From the NCBI RefSeq assembly GCF_003947415.1, contig NZ_QHKL01000001.1:124001-188000 (forward strand): 64,000 bases of DNA, written 5' to 3'. Of this stretch, positions 36,515 to 45,273 are shown one piece after another (positions within the stretch are counted from its first letter, which is position 1; every line of letters begins with the position of its first letter). The position numbers and the translations under genes are program-made. This DNA is from Amycolatopsis sp. WAC 01376. Its GTDB lineage: Bacteria > Actinomycetota > Actinomycetes > Mycobacteriales > Pseudonocardiaceae. Below the pieces are notes generated by a model. The model was given only the letters and a program-made list of their open reading frames with translations. It did not search any database and was not told the origin of the DNA.

Positions 36515-37165
36515 TCAGGCATTCGTGCGGTTCTTCTCACGCAGCCGGGTCACCACGAAGAGGGTCAGCGCGATCGCGACGGCGGCGATCACGAAGTACT
36601 GGAAGAACCCGGCGTACTCCTCGACCAGGTGCCAGCTCTCCCCGAGGCCGTAACCGGCCAGGACGAACCCGGTGTTCCAGATCAGGCTGCCCAGCGTGGT
36701 CAGCGCCAGGAACCGCCAGAACGGCATGCGTTCGATCCCGGCGGGCAGGGAGATGAGGCTCCGGAAGATCGGCACCATCCGGCCGAGGAACACCGCCTTG
36801 GCACCGTGCTTCTGGAACCAGGCTTCGGTCTTGTCGAAGTCCGAGGTCTTGACCAGCGGGATCTTCGCCATCCAGCGGCGCGTGCGGTCGCGGCCGAGCA
36901 GCAGGCCGAGGTAGTACACGATGACCGCGCCGGCGACCGAGCCGAAGGTGGTCCACACCAGCGCTTCCACCAGGGTGAACGTCCCCCGGCTCGCGGAGAA
37001 CCCGGCGAGCGGCAGCACCAGTTCGCTCGGGATCGGCGGGAACAGGTTGTCCAGTCCGACGATGATCGCGGCACCAGGACCTCCCAGTGAGTCCATCAGT
37101 GACACTGCCCAGCCGGCGAGGCCGCCCATCGATTCGTTGGCGGTTTCGGCGAGGAGGAGGTTCAT
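36515..37165 (-). CDS. DedA-family membrane protein
   Basis: 216 residues from ATG 37165. DedA/SNARE-associated topology with conserved FPPIPSELVLPLAGF near the N-terminus, GSVAGAVIVYYLGLLLGR, and the Gx3RxxP-type motif in FLGRMVPIFRSLISLPAGIE. DedA proteins are lipid (undecaprenyl- or phosphatidyl-) scramblases/flippases that affect envelope homeostasis. A hydrophobic C-terminal helix ends the protein. Monocistronic. Confidence 0.92.
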   Translation of the reverse strand: MNLLLAETANESMGGLAGWAVSLMDSLGGPGAAIIVGLDNLFPPIPSELVLPLAGFSASRGTFTLVEALVWTTFGSVAGAVIVYYLGLLLGRDRTRRWMAKIPLVKTSDFDKTEAWFQKHGAKAVFLGRMVPIFRSLISLPAGIERMPFWRFLALTTLGSLIWNTGFVLAGYGLGESWHLVEEYAGFFQYFVIAAVAIALTLFVVTRLREKNRTNA

Positions 37166-37300
37166 GGCGGCCTTTCGTGGTCGTCTGCGGGTACCAACGA
37201 ACGTACGAATTGCCCGGGTTCCGCACCCTGCGGTGAAGCGGCATAAATCACTGCGGAAAACCGCAATACCGACCTTCGGATACCCCGCTAACCTGGCGCT

Positions 37301-38452
37301 ATGCCCATTCCGGCAGCGATGCGCCGCTACCTGCGCAAGATGCTCCGCGGCACGCTCGGCCTGGCGATCGGCGCCACGACAGCGGTCGCGGAGTTCTTCT
37401 ACCTGCTCTTCGGCGGCATCGCGCTCGTGGTCCCCGCGTTGCGGGCGCCCGTCTTCTCGGGCGCCCGCGCACTGTCCGAAATGGAGCGGCAACGGCTGGA
37501 GAAGTACTTCGGCGTGGAGAACGCGACGGATTACACCGGTCGCCGCGCGATGGCCTACCTGGTCCCGCGTTGCGTCATCGGGTTGCTCACCGCAGCGATC
37601 TTCGGCCTGATCCTGCTGGGCGCCGGATCCGGCCTGATCATCGGATACCAGCTCCTCGACGGCAGGTCGCCCGGCGGCGACGCCCCGGCCGACTGGTACG
37701 ACCCGGTCACCACGTCACTCTTCGGCGCACTGCTCGTTTTCCTTTCCTTGCAAGGACTCCTCGGTGCCGCGACGCTGGACCAGAAGCTGGCGATGAGCTT
37801 TTTCGGCCCCAGCAAGAAGGAACAGCTGCGCCGCCGGGTCTCCGAACTCGCGACCAGCCGGGCGGAGGTGGTCGAGGCGGTCAACGGCGAGCGCCGCCGG
37901 ATCGAACGTGACCTGCACGACGGCGTCCAGCAGCGGCTCGTCGCGCTGGGGATGCTGCTCGGCCGGGCGCGGCGCGCCGGTGATCCGGGCCACGCGTCGG
38001 AGCTGCTGCGGCAGGCGCACGAGGAATCCCAACGCGCCCTCGAAGACCTCCGAGAGGTCTCGTGGCGGGTGTATCCGATCGCGCTGGACTCGGACGGGCT
38101 GCACCCAGCGCTGGAAGCGCTCGCGGAACGCTCCGGGGTGCCGGTCCACCTGCGGGTCGACCTGCCGGAACGGCCACCGGCGGCCATCGAGACCGTCGTC
38201 TACTTCGTCGCGTCCGAAGCGGTCACCAATACGATCAAGCACGCCGCGGCGACGCGGATCGACATCGAGGCCGAGCGGGACGGGGACAGGGTGCGGGTGC
38301 GGATCACCGATGACGGCACGGGCGGGGCGCGGGAGTCCGGCGGCGGGCTTTCCGGCCTCGCGATGCGCGTCGCGGCCGCGGACGGTGAGTTCACTGTGGA
38401 CAGTCCACTCGGCGGGCCGACCGTGGTGACGGCGGTGCTGCCGTGCGGGTGA
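37301..38452 (+). CDS. Two-component sensor histidine kinase (HisKA_3, NarL/LiaS type)
   Basis: 383 residues. N-terminal membrane region of several helices (about 18-48, 88-118, 138-158), then HisKA_3 with the phospho-acceptor His206 in ERRRIERDLHDGVQQRLVAL, and a HATPase domain with N box SEAVTNTIKHA and G box ITDDGTGGARESGGGLSGLA. It phosphorylates the regulator encoded next to it; the stimulus is unknown. The regulator start lies 10 bases inside this gene, so the pair is coupled. Confidence 0.94.
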   Translation: MPIPAAMRRYLRKMLRGTLGLAIGATTAVAEFFYLLFGGIALVVPALRAPVFSGARALSEMERQRLEKYFGVENATDYTGRRAMAYLVPRCVIGLLTAAIFGLILLGAGSGLIIGYQLLDGRSPGGDAPADWYDPVTTSLFGALLVFLSLQGLLGAATLDQKLAMSFFGPSKKEQLRRRVSELATSRAEVVEAVNGERRRIERDLHDGVQQRLVALGMLLGRARRAGDPGHASELLRQAHEESQRALEDLREVSWRVYPIALDSDGLHPALEALAERSGVPVHLRVDLPERPPAAIETVVYFVASEAVTNTIKHAAATRIDIEAERDGDRVRVRITDDGTGGARESGGGLSGLAMRVAAADGEFTVDSPLGGPTVVTAVLPCG

Positions 38453-39087
38453 TCCTCGCCGAGGACTCGACCCTGCTGCGCGAGGGGCTGGTCCGCTTGC
38501 TGGTCGAAGAGGGACACGAGGTCGTGGCGTCGGTCGGCGACGGCGACGCGCTCCTCTCGACGACGGCCGCGTATCGGCCGGACGTGATCGTCACCGACGT
38601 CCGCATGCCGCCGACCCATACGGACGAGGGTCTTCGCGCGGCGCTCGAGATCCGGAAACGCTGGCCGGAGATCGGCGTCCTGGTGCTCTCCCAGTACGTC
38701 GAGAAGCGCTACGCCGCCGAACTGATCACCGGCGACGGCGAACGCGTCGGCTATCTGCTGAAGGACAGGGTCGCCCAGGTGGGCGAATTCCTGGAGGCGC
38801 TCGACCGGGTCGCCGCGGGTGGGGCGGCGTTCGATCCGGAGGTGGTCCGGCGGCTGCTCGCGCGGACCACGCACACCGATCCGCTCGCGAAGCTGACCGT
38901 CCGGGAGCGTGAAGTGCTGGAGAAAATGGCGCAGGGCCACACGAACCCCGGGATCGCCGAGTCGCTGTTCGTGTCGCTGAGTGCCGTCGAGAAGCACGTC
39001 AACGCCATCTTCGACAAGCTCGGACTGGCCAGTACCGCCGGCTACAGCCGGCGCGTCCTGGCGATCCTGCGCTACCTCGGTTCCTGA
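38443..39087 (+). CDS. NarL/LuxR-type response regulator
   Basis: 214 residues. Receiver domain with acidic pair Glu7/Asp8, phospho-acceptor Asp52 in VIVTDVRMPP, conserved Lys in GYLLKDRVAQ. The C-terminal LuxR-type HTH is LTVREREVLEKMAQGHTNPG followed by IAESLFVSLSAVEKHV. Starts at GTG 38443 (GTG 38449 also possible). Partner of the kinase upstream. Confidence 0.95.
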   Translation: MRVILAEDSTLLREGLVRLLVEEGHEVVASVGDGDALLSTTAAYRPDVIVTDVRMPPTHTDEGLRAALEIRKRWPEIGVLVLSQYVEKRYAAELITGDGERVGYLLKDRVAQVGEFLEALDRVAAGGAAFDPEVVRRLLARTTHTDPLAKLTVREREVLEKMAQGHTNPGIAESLFVSLSAVEKHVNAIFDKLGLASTAGYSRRVLAILRYLGS

Positions 39088-39131
39088 CCGCCGAGTTGAC
39101 AGGCAAGTGACGGCTTGCCTATAACTGAGTC

Positions 39132-39422
39132 GTGGACGGCGACCTGTTCAAGGCGATCGGCGACGCGACGCGGCGCGCAATCCTGGACGAGCTGACCGAA
39201 AAGGACGGTCAGACCCTGTTCGAGATCTGCGGCAGGCTGACCATGAAACATGGCCTGAGCTCTTCGAGGCAGGCCATCTCGCAGCATCTCGCGATGCTCG
39301 AACAGGCGGGCCTGGTGCACACCCGGCGGCAGGGCCGCTACAAGTTCCACCATCTCGACACGAGCCCGCTGCGGTCGATCGTCGAGCGGTGGCCCATCGA
39401 CCGAGAGGAACCGAACCCGTGA
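39132..39422 (+). CDS. ArsR-family transcriptional regulator
   Basis: 96 residues, winged helix: LFKAIGDATRRAILDELTEK and SSRQAISQHLAMLEQAGLVH, then wing RRQGRYKFHHLDTSPL. The N-terminal half carries no metal-binding Cys cluster apart from one ICG cysteine, so it is unlikely to be a metal sensor. GTG at 39132. Its stop overlaps the start of a glyoxalase-like gene (GTGA). ArsR-VOC pairs of this kind occur widely in actinobacteria. Confidence 0.9.
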   Translation: MDGDLFKAIGDATRRAILDELTEKDGQTLFEICGRLTMKHGLSSSRQAISQHLAMLEQAGLVHTRRQGRYKFHHLDTSPLRSIVERWPIDREEPNP

Positions 39423-39808
39423 TCCGGATCAACATCACCAGCGTCTTCGTCGACGACCAGGCCAAGGCCCTCGCCTTCTACACCGAGAAGCTGGGGTTCA
39501 CCAAGAAGCACGACGTGCCCACCGGCGACGCCCGCTGGCTCACCGTGGTCTCCCCCGCCGACCCCGACGGCGTCGAACTGCTGCTGGAGCCGGACGGCCA
39601 CCCGGCGGCGAAGCCGTTCAAAAAGGCGCTGGCGAGCGACGGCATCCCGTTCACCCAGTTCGCCGTCGACGACGTGTACGCCGAGGTCGAACGACTCAAG
39701 GGGCTGGGCGTCGAGTTCACGCAGGACGCCGTCGACATGGGGCCGGTGGTCACCGCCGTCTTCGACGACACCTGCGGCAACCTCATCCAGCTCGCCACGA
39801 TGAAGTAG
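39419..39808 (+). CDS. VOC-family (glyoxalase-like) protein
   Basis: 129 residues from GTG 39419. VOC fold of two beta-alpha-beta-beta-beta modules: INITSVFVDDQAKALAFYTE, KLGFTKKHDVPTGDARWLTV, PDGVELLLEPDGHP, then FAVDDVYAEVERLKGLGVEF and DDTCGNLIQLA. Possible metal ligands His35 (KKHDV), Glu in VELLLEP. Substrate unknown; related proteins detoxify electrophiles or bind antibiotics. Coupled to the ArsR gene. Confidence 0.9.
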   Translation: MIRINITSVFVDDQAKALAFYTEKLGFTKKHDVPTGDARWLTVVSPADPDGVELLLEPDGHPAAKPFKKALASDGIPFTQFAVDDVYAEVERLKGLGVEFTQDAVDMGPVVTAVFDDTCGNLIQLATMK

Positions 39809-39821
39809 GACTGGCGACGGA

Positions 39822-39858
39822 AAGCGGGGCTTGGTCCACTGTGGACCAAGCCCCGCTT
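39822..39858. terminator. Bidirectional terminator
   Basis: 18-bp perfect palindromic arms AAGCGGGGCTTGGTCCAC / GTGGACCAAGCCCCGCTT around a single T. It lies between two convergent VOC genes. Confidence 0.92.
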
Positions 39859-39885
39859 CGTTTCACTGAAAGATGGACGTTTTCC

Positions 39886-40266
39886 CTACTGCTGCACCCA
39901 TTCCACGAGTTCCACGGGCACGCCGTTCGGGTCGGTGACCATGAAGAGGCGTTCCCCCCAAGGCTCTTCCCGCAGCGGCAACGTGATCTCGACACCTTCG
40001 CCGCGCAGGCGCTTCTCCTCGGCTTCGAGGTTCTCGACCGTGAAGGCCACGATCACGCCGGACGCGCGCTGCTGCCGCAGGTTCTCCGGCAGGACCTCGA
40101 TGCCCGCCTGGAGCAGCACGATGGTCACCTTCGCGGTTTCGTGCCCGAGGGAGACGAAACCCTCCGCGGCCATCTGCTCGGTGAAGCCGAAGTGCTCGGT
40201 GAAGAAACGGCTGGAGGCGGCGACGTCGTCGACGGTCAGCGAGACGGTGGAGGCAAGGACGTTCAT
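39886..40266 (-). CDS. VOC-family (glyoxalase/bleomycin-resistance-like) protein
   Basis: 126 residues, begins MNVLASTVSLTVDDVAASSR, then FFTEHFGFTEQMAAEGFVSL, and ends GERLFMVTDPNGVPVELVEW, the second VOC module. ATG at 40266. It is transcribed divergently from a TetR gene 289 bp away, so TetR is its likely regulator. Substrate unknown. Confidence 0.9.
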   Translation of the reverse strand: MNVLASTVSLTVDDVAASSRFFTEHFGFTEQMAAEGFVSLGHETAKVTIVLLQAGIEVLPENLRQQRASGVIVAFTVENLEAEEKRLRGEGVEITLPLREEPWGERLFMVTDPNGVPVELVEWVQQ

Positions 40267-40492
40267 GGGCTATCCCCTTCGGTCGGCAGTGCGGTATCGG
40301 ATGAGCTGATCGGTCAGTACGACCGGCGGCGCGGGACGCCGGTCGAGCGGCGCACCGGCATCGAGCGGCCGGGGAACGGCTGCTGATGGCGGCGGTCGTT
40401 CCGGCGGGCCTGAGCGCGGTTGGTGCCTTCGTTGCCTTGGGGGATTCGAGCAGTCAAGGAGCCTCTTTCTCTCACTGGGCGGTAGTACGGAC

Positions 40493-40547
40493 GTAAGTTT
40501 ACATCCGACCTACAGGAAGTCAAGGATATTTTTACGACGGTGGTAAA
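40493..40547. promoter_or_regulatory. Candidate TetR operator region
   Basis: Between the VOC gene and the tetR gene are GTAAGTTTAC at 40493-40502 and TTTAC-N7-GTAAA at 40531-40547. The second ends 8 bp before the TetR start. The shared GTAAA/TTTAC half-sites suggest operator sequence. Seen by eye only. A 47-codon basic frame reading from a TTG at about 40456 on the minus strand lies beside it but is weakly supported. Confidence 0.4.
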
Positions 40548-40555
40548 CTTCGCGC

Positions 40556-41200
40556 ATGACCAGCACGGACGTGGGTTTGCGAGAGCTCAAGAAGCAGGAG
40601 ACGCGGCAGCTGATCTCCGATCAGGCGACGCTCCTCTTCATCGAGAAGGGCTTCGAGGAGACGACCATCGCGGAGATCGCCGCGGCGGCGAGAGTCGCGA
40701 AGAAGACCGTCACCAACTACTTCGCCCGCAAAGAGGACCTGGCACTCGACCAGCACGAAGAGTTCACGAACGGGCTGGCGAACGCCGTCCGCGACCGGAA
40801 GGCGGGTGAATCGGCCCTGGCCGCGCTACGGCGTACCTTCCTGGACGCGGTGGCGGAGCACTCGCCCGTGATCGGCTTCACCGGGCCGGTCTTCGCGAAG
40901 ATGGTGCTGGAGAGCCCGACCCTGACCGCGCGGCTGCGTGAACTGCACGAACTGCGGGAAGCGGCACTCGCCGAACTGCTCGCCACCGAGACCGGGGCCG
41001 ACGCGGACGACGTCACGCCGATCATGGCGGCCGCCGAACTCAACGCGATCGACCGCGTCCTCTTCCGCGAGGCCCTCCGGCGCTCGCACGCCGGTGAGAG
41101 CAACGAGGAGATCGCCAAGGCGCTCACGAAGGCGACCAAGCGGGCTTTCGAACTGTTGGAACCGGCCTTCGGCGACTACGCGATCCGTGAGAAGGCGTGA
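40556..41200 (+). CDS. TetR-family transcriptional regulator
   Basis: 214 residues. N-terminal TetR HTH: ETRQLISDQATLLFIEKGFE, ETTIAEIAAAARVAKKTVTN, YFARKEDLALDQHEEF. The C-terminal ligand/dimer domain is all helical. ATG at 40556. Divergent from a VOC protein gene, the classic layout for a local repressor. Confidence 0.94.
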   Translation: MTSTDVGLRELKKQETRQLISDQATLLFIEKGFEETTIAEIAAAARVAKKTVTNYFARKEDLALDQHEEFTNGLANAVRDRKAGESALAALRRTFLDAVAEHSPVIGFTGPVFAKMVLESPTLTARLRELHELREAALAELLATETGADADDVTPIMAAAELNAIDRVLFREALRRSHAGESNEEIAKALTKATKRAFELLEPAFGDYAIREKA

Positions 41201-41232
41201 GTTTTGTCGGGGATACCCACTAGGTTTCCCTC

Positions 41233-42447
41233 ATGTCTGAGGGGACCTTGCTGGACGTCGTCTACTGCGAAGGCTGGGATCCGGCCGCCCGCGCGTTGAC
41301 CGGGAGGCTTTCGCCCGGCACCGCGCGGGAACGCGACGCCGCCGGAGAGCAGTACGCCGTCGCGCTGGTGCGCCCCGGTACCGAGGTGCCGCTGATGCTG
41401 CTCGAAATCGCGTGGAAGCACCGATTCGCCCGCTCCGTCCAGTTCGATGGGCAGCGCAGGCGCCGCGGTCTGTACGAGTTCCGCGTCCTCGAGACCGGCG
41501 ACCTGTTCCTCGTGAAGATCGAGCAGTGGACCTATCAGCTCGATGACCAGGAAGAGTTCGACGAACAGAGCGCCGGCCGCGTGGAAATGTCCTTCGGGCC
41601 CGACGGGGAGGGCTGGGTGTATCGGGCCCCCAAGGGTTACGGCGGCGGTTCCAGCAATGGCCGCGTGCAAAAGCCGGTGTCCGAGCTGACCATGCCGAAG
41701 CCCGACTTCGGCGACTGGAAACCTTTCACGAATGTGCGGCAGCTGACCCTCCGAACGCCGGACGCTCCGAAAACCGATCCGCCGCTCCCCGTCGACCAGC
41801 GCCCGTGGCGGCCGTCCGTTCCGATGCGTCCTTCCGCCCTGGAGCAGATGTTCACCGCGGGCACGCGGTTTTCGCTGAACGAAGACGATGGCGTCGTCGA
41901 GGTCGAGCTTCGGGACGCCGGGAAGCTGCGCATGCCCAGCGGGAGGCTCGTCGCCTCGGACCCGGCCTTCCTGGATCGGGAGACCGGGCAGTTCACGGTC
42001 ACCGTGCCGCCAGGGGAATACCGGGTCGAGCTCGTCGTGATCCGGTTCGTCGACGAACCCACCCACGAACGGGTCGCCGCCGCCAAACTCGTCATCGCCG
42101 ACGTTCCGGCCGCCACGTGGGAAGCCGCGCTCTGGCCGGGGCAGGACCCGCTCTTCCTCGGGGACGGTGAGTTCTACGGCTACGGCGTGGACAGCGGGAC
42201 AGGCTGTTTCGCCGATGCCACCGCCCTTCCCGAGGAGGTGGACGACGACCTCATCGAGAGGTTCGCCGAGGCGGATCCCCACGTCGACATCGCCCTGGAC
42301 GGCGTCGAGGGCAACATCATCGCGTTTTCCGCCGGCTGGGGAGACGGGAGCTATCCGACCTGGATCGGGCGGGCGGCCGACGGCACGCCGGTCTGCTTCG
42401 TCACCGACATGCTGGTGCTCAATCACGCGCAGGTTCTGACGGCTTGA
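41233..42447 (+). CDS. DUF4241 domain protein
   Basis: 404 residues. The C-terminal 190 residues match the DUF4241 pattern: IADVPAATWEAALWPGQDPL, FYGYGVDSGTGCFADATAL, then AGWGDGSYPTWIGRAADGTP and VCFVTDMLVL. The N-terminal half is not recognised; it has a GYGGGSSNGR loop. DUF4241 proteins are found as immunity-like proteins in toxin loci and also standalone; no toxin partner is seen here. ATG at 41233. The next gene starts just past its end. Confidence 0.88.
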   Translation: MSEGTLLDVVYCEGWDPAARALTGRLSPGTARERDAAGEQYAVALVRPGTEVPLMLLEIAWKHRFARSVQFDGQRRRRGLYEFRVLETGDLFLVKIEQWTYQLDDQEEFDEQSAGRVEMSFGPDGEGWVYRAPKGYGGGSSNGRVQKPVSELTMPKPDFGDWKPFTNVRQLTLRTPDAPKTDPPLPVDQRPWRPSVPMRPSALEQMFTAGTRFSLNEDDGVVEVELRDAGKLRMPSGRLVASDPAFLDRETGQFTVTVPPGEYRVELVVIRFVDEPTHERVAAAKLVIADVPAATWEAALWPGQDPLFLGDGEFYGYGVDSGTGCFADATALPEEVDDDLIERFAEADPHVDIALDGVEGNIIAFSAGWGDGSYPTWIGRAADGTPVCFVTDMLVLNHAQVLTA

Positions 42448-42464
42448 GCGAGGAGGATGGCGTC

Positions 42465-42887
42465 ATGGCTTTCACAGAGGAAGAGATCGCATACCTGCGC
42501 TCGCAACCCTTGGCCCGCTTCGCGACGCTGTCCGAGGACGGCGAACAGCCCGACGTAGTCCCCTTGGCGTTCGAGTTCGACGGGACGCATTTCTGGGTCG
42601 GCGGCGTGGGCGCGTCGGTCCTCGCGACCCGGAAGTTCCGCAACATCCAAGCGGGGCAACGCAAAGTCGCCTTGCTCATCGACGACCTGGTCTCACTCGA
42701 CCCGTTCATCGCCCGCGGCGTCCGGGTCTATGGCGAGGCCGCCGATCCGGTCGAACGAATGGGAGCCGTCGGCCCGGGCATCTACGCGCGCGTCACGCCG
42801 AAGGTGTCGTGGAGCTGGAACATGGCGGGCGAACCCGCGGGTGAGACCTGGTACCCGTCGAGGCGCGCGGTTCACGGCGAGGCGTAG
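42465..42887 (+). CDS. PPOX-class F420/FMN-dependent oxidoreductase
   Basis: 140 residues from ATG 42465, preferred over TTG 42444 because GAGGAGG lies 8 bases before it. Split-barrel fold: FTEEEIAYLRSQPLARFATL, PDVVPLAFEFDGTHFWVGG, RKFRNIQAGQRKVALLIDDL, IARGVRVYGEAADP. Actinobacterial members (TIGR04023-like) bind F420 or FMN and reduce or bind small molecules. Directly downstream of the DUF4241 gene. Confidence 0.88.
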   Translation: MAFTEEEIAYLRSQPLARFATLSEDGEQPDVVPLAFEFDGTHFWVGGVGASVLATRKFRNIQAGQRKVALLIDDLVSLDPFIARGVRVYGEAADPVERMGAVGPGIYARVTPKVSWSWNMAGEPAGETWYPSRRAVHGEA

Positions 42888-43387
42888 AGAAGCATGTCCC
42901 GCAGGGCACCGCCGATCTCGTGATGGGCGGGTAGCAGTCCTTCGTTCCGGTAGCCCGCTTTCTCGGCCGCGCGGACAGAGCCGCGGTTCCACGGCTCGAT
43001 GTACAGCTCGATCCGCTCGATGCCAGTGACGGTCCAGGCGAACGGGGTGATCGCTTTCAGCGCATCGGTCGCGAAACCGCGCCGCCGTTGTCCGGGCGAG
43101 ATCGAGTAGCCCACGATCCCGATGCCTTCGGACAGCTTGCGCAGCCAGAGTCCGATCGTGCCGACGGCGGTTTCGTTCGCGGAGATCACGAAGGCGAAGC
43201 CCTGGCCTTCGGCGCGAGCGCTTTGCTGCCGTCGCACCCACACTTCGGCTTCCTGACGCGTCGGCCGGGCGGGAAGCTTCCCGATGAGCGGGATGTACGG
43301 GTCCTGCCCGAGTTCGTGGGCGAGCCGGACGTCGGCTTCGGTGAACTCGCGGAGGACGACGGATCCGTGGGCAGGCGGCTCGGTCAT
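42872..43387 (-). CDS. GNAT-family acetyltransferase (RimJ/RimL type)
   Basis: 171 residues from ATG 43387. Acetyltransf_3 features: VVLREFTEADVRLAHELGQD, VGTIGLWLRKLSEGIGIVGY, the acetyl-CoA loop SPGQRRRGFATDALKAITPF, and RIELYIEPWNRGSVRAAEKA, GYRNEGLL. Probably acetylates an N-terminus or an amine. Its 3' end overlaps the convergent PPOX gene by 16 bp. Confidence 0.92.
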   Translation of the reverse strand: MTEPPAHGSVVLREFTEADVRLAHELGQDPYIPLIGKLPARPTRQEAEVWVRRQQSARAEGQGFAFVISANETAVGTIGLWLRKLSEGIGIVGYSISPGQRRRGFATDALKAITPFAWTVTGIERIELYIEPWNRGSVRAAEKAGYRNEGLLPAHHEIGGALRDMLLYASP

Positions 43388-43427
43388 CGGTCCATTCTTG
43401 TCGGTGGCCGGCGGTACGGTCGGGTTC

Positions 43428-43997
43428 ATGCGAGAGCTGATCGTCACGGAGAACAGCACGATCGACGGCGTCATCGAACTGGCGGGCGACTGGTTCAGCC
43501 CCGGCGACACCGATCCGGACGTCGACCAGTCGGATGTGCTGGCCGTACTCCGCGAACAACGTGAGAACGCCGACGCGTTACTCCTCGGACGCGTCACCTT
43601 CGAAGACATGCGCGGGTACTGGCCGAAGCAAACCGATGACACGACAGGCATTTCGGCTTATCTCGACTCGGTGAGCAAGTACGTGGTTTCGAGCACGCTG
43701 ACGGAGCCGGAGTGGGAGAACACGACGGTGCTCTCCGGTGAGCTGCGTTCGGAGATCGAGCGGTTGAAGGCCGCCGAAGGCAAGGACATCGTGACGACCG
43801 GCAGCATCTCGCTGGTGCGGGCGCTCATCGCCGAGGGTCTCGTCGACGAGTACCGGTTGTTCGTCTATCCCGTCGTGGTCGGCGAAGGCCGTCGGTTGTT
43901 CGAGGGTGCCACCGATGTCCCGAAGCTTCGGCTGGTGGAGGAGCGGCCGTTCGCTTCCGGGATCGTGCTGCTGCGGTACCGGGCCGCGTCGAGCTGA
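43428..43997 (+). CDS. Dihydrofolate reductase-family (RibD C-terminal) protein
   Basis: 189 residues from ATG 43428; a longer frame upstream reads antisense to the acetyltransferase. Begins MRELIVTENSTIDGVIELAG, has NADALLLGRVTFEDMRGYWP and KDIVTTGSISLVRALIAEGL, then VDEYRLFVYPVVVGEGRRLF. This is the RibD_C/YyaP pattern. Likely NADPH-dependent reductase of unknown substrate; true folate reduction is unlikely. Confidence 0.92.
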   Translation: MRELIVTENSTIDGVIELAGDWFSPGDTDPDVDQSDVLAVLREQRENADALLLGRVTFEDMRGYWPKQTDDTTGISAYLDSVSKYVVSSTLTEPEWENTTVLSGELRSEIERLKAAEGKDIVTTGSISLVRALIAEGLVDEYRLFVYPVVVGEGRRLFEGATDVPKLRLVEERPFASGIVLLRYRAASS

Positions 43998-44084
43998 CGC
44001 TTCACCGGGAATTCCGCTGCTCACCGGCCGCTGGGTAGGGTCGTACTCCGGTTTGGCGACGGGAGAACGACGGAGGTGGCGCGC

Positions 44085-44456
44085 GTGGTCGACGCGTCGA
44101 AGTTCACGGCCGAGGTGTTCCGCCGCGCGGCGGAACGGCCTGACGTCCCGCCGCGGCTGGCCCGGGCGGCGGACTGTGTCCGGGACGGCAAGTTCAGCTG
44201 GGAGGAGGTCGCCGCCGGGAACTGCGAGCACCCGATCGCGCAGGCGCTGTTCGTGCCCAGGGCGCAGGAGAAGCTGTGGCCCCTGCTGGCCGAGGTCGCC
44301 GCAGGCCTCGAGTCGGAGACGGCACCGGCCGAACCTCGTCGCGCCCGCAGAGCACCCACGACGGACGACGACTTCAGCGAGTACACCTACCTCGAAGACC
44401 TGGCCGAACCGAACAGCCATCCGGCGTGGCCGCAAAGGCGGGATCGCGGCCGGTGA
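44085..44456 (+). CDS. Hypothetical protein
   Basis: About 123 residues from GTG 44085 (GGAGG eight bases upstream; GTG 44076 overlaps that site). Helical N-terminal half (ASKFTAEVFRRAAERPDVPP, RLARAADCVRDGKFSWEEVA), then a charged, Pro-rich, probably disordered tail with DDDFSEYTYLEDLAEP. Short proteins of this kind with WEEV appear near secretion or WXG loci in actinobacteria, but I see no such loci here. Function unknown. Confidence 0.65.
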   Translation: MVDASKFTAEVFRRAAERPDVPPRLARAADCVRDGKFSWEEVAAGNCEHPIAQALFVPRAQEKLWPLLAEVAAGLESETAPAEPRRARRAPTTDDDFSEYTYLEDLAEPNSHPAWPQRRDRGR

Positions 44457-44507
44457 CGGGAAAAACGGGATGAGAAGCGCCCGGTCGCGGGCGTAGCGTC
44501 GGCGACC

Positions 44508-45269
44508 GTGATCGATGACACGAACACGGAAGACGATCCGGCGGACGGCTGGTTTCCCGAGAGTGTCGCCGCGGGCTACGACTCGCCGGGCGGCGCGAAC
44601 GCACCCGAAGTGGTGACCTCCGCGGTGGACGTCCTCGAAGACCTGGCCGACGGCCCGGTGCTCGAGTTCGCCGTCGGAACCGGGCGGATCGCGATCCCGC
44701 TGGCCGCGCGCGGTGTGCCGGTGCGCGGCATCGAACTGAGCAGGGCGATGGCGGCGCGGATCGCGGACAAGCCGGGTGGCGACGCCGTCGAGGTCACGAT
44801 CGGCGATATGACGAAGACGCGGGTGGCCGGTCAGTTTTCGTTGGCCTACCTGGTGTTCAACACGATCGGCAACGTGACCACCCAGGACGGGCAGGTCGAC
44901 GTCTTCCGCAACGCGGCCGCGCATCTGCGGCCGGGTGGGCTGTTCGTCGTCGAGGTGGGCCTGCCGGAGCTGCGCCGCCTGCCGCCCGGGCAGGACATCG
45001 TCCCGTTCGCGATGGCATCCGGCTATGTCGGGTTCGACCAGTACGACGTGGTCACCCAGGAGTTCACGTCGAACCACGTCACCGTGACACCGGACGGGCG
45101 GGGACGGTTCCGCCGTATCCCCTTCCGGTATGCCTGGCCCGCCGAGATGGACCTCATGGCACGCATCGCCGGGATGCGCCTGAAGCACCGCTGGGCGGAC
45201 TGGGATCGTTCGGAATTCACCGCCGAGAGCACCAAACACGTGTCGGTCTGGGAGCGTGCACCGCACTGA
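44508..45269 (+). CDS. Class I SAM-dependent methyltransferase
   Basis: 253 residues from GTG 44508. Motif I LEFAVGTGRIAIPLAARGVP, motif II GIELSRAMAARIADKPGGD, GDMTKTRVAGQFSLAYLVFN, and the post-strand HLRPGGLFVVEVGLPEL. Small-molecule methyltransferase fold (Methyltransf_25-like); substrate unknown. Ends 4 bp from the convergent MFS gene. Confidence 0.92.
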   Translation: MIDDTNTEDDPADGWFPESVAAGYDSPGGANAPEVVTSAVDVLEDLADGPVLEFAVGTGRIAIPLAARGVPVRGIELSRAMAARIADKPGGDAVEVTIGDMTKTRVAGQFSLAYLVFNTIGNVTTQDGQVDVFRNAAAHLRPGGLFVVEVGLPELRRLPPGQDIVPFAMASGYVGFDQYDVVTQEFTSNHVTVTPDGRGRFRRIPFRYAWPAEMDLMARIAGMRLKHRWADWDRSEFTAESTKHVSVWERAPH

Positions 45270-45273
45270 CGGG

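Noticed and set aside
40314..40523. Small basic minus-strand frame upstream of the second VOC gene
   Set aside because: A TTG start with a weak AGAGG site is possible, but composition is poor in hydrophobics and it overlaps likely operator sequence; not enough to call a gene.
41233..42447. Toxin-immunity locus around DUF4241
   Set aside because: No polymorphic toxin or secretion-linked gene is adjacent; the neighbour is a PPOX-type oxidoreductase.
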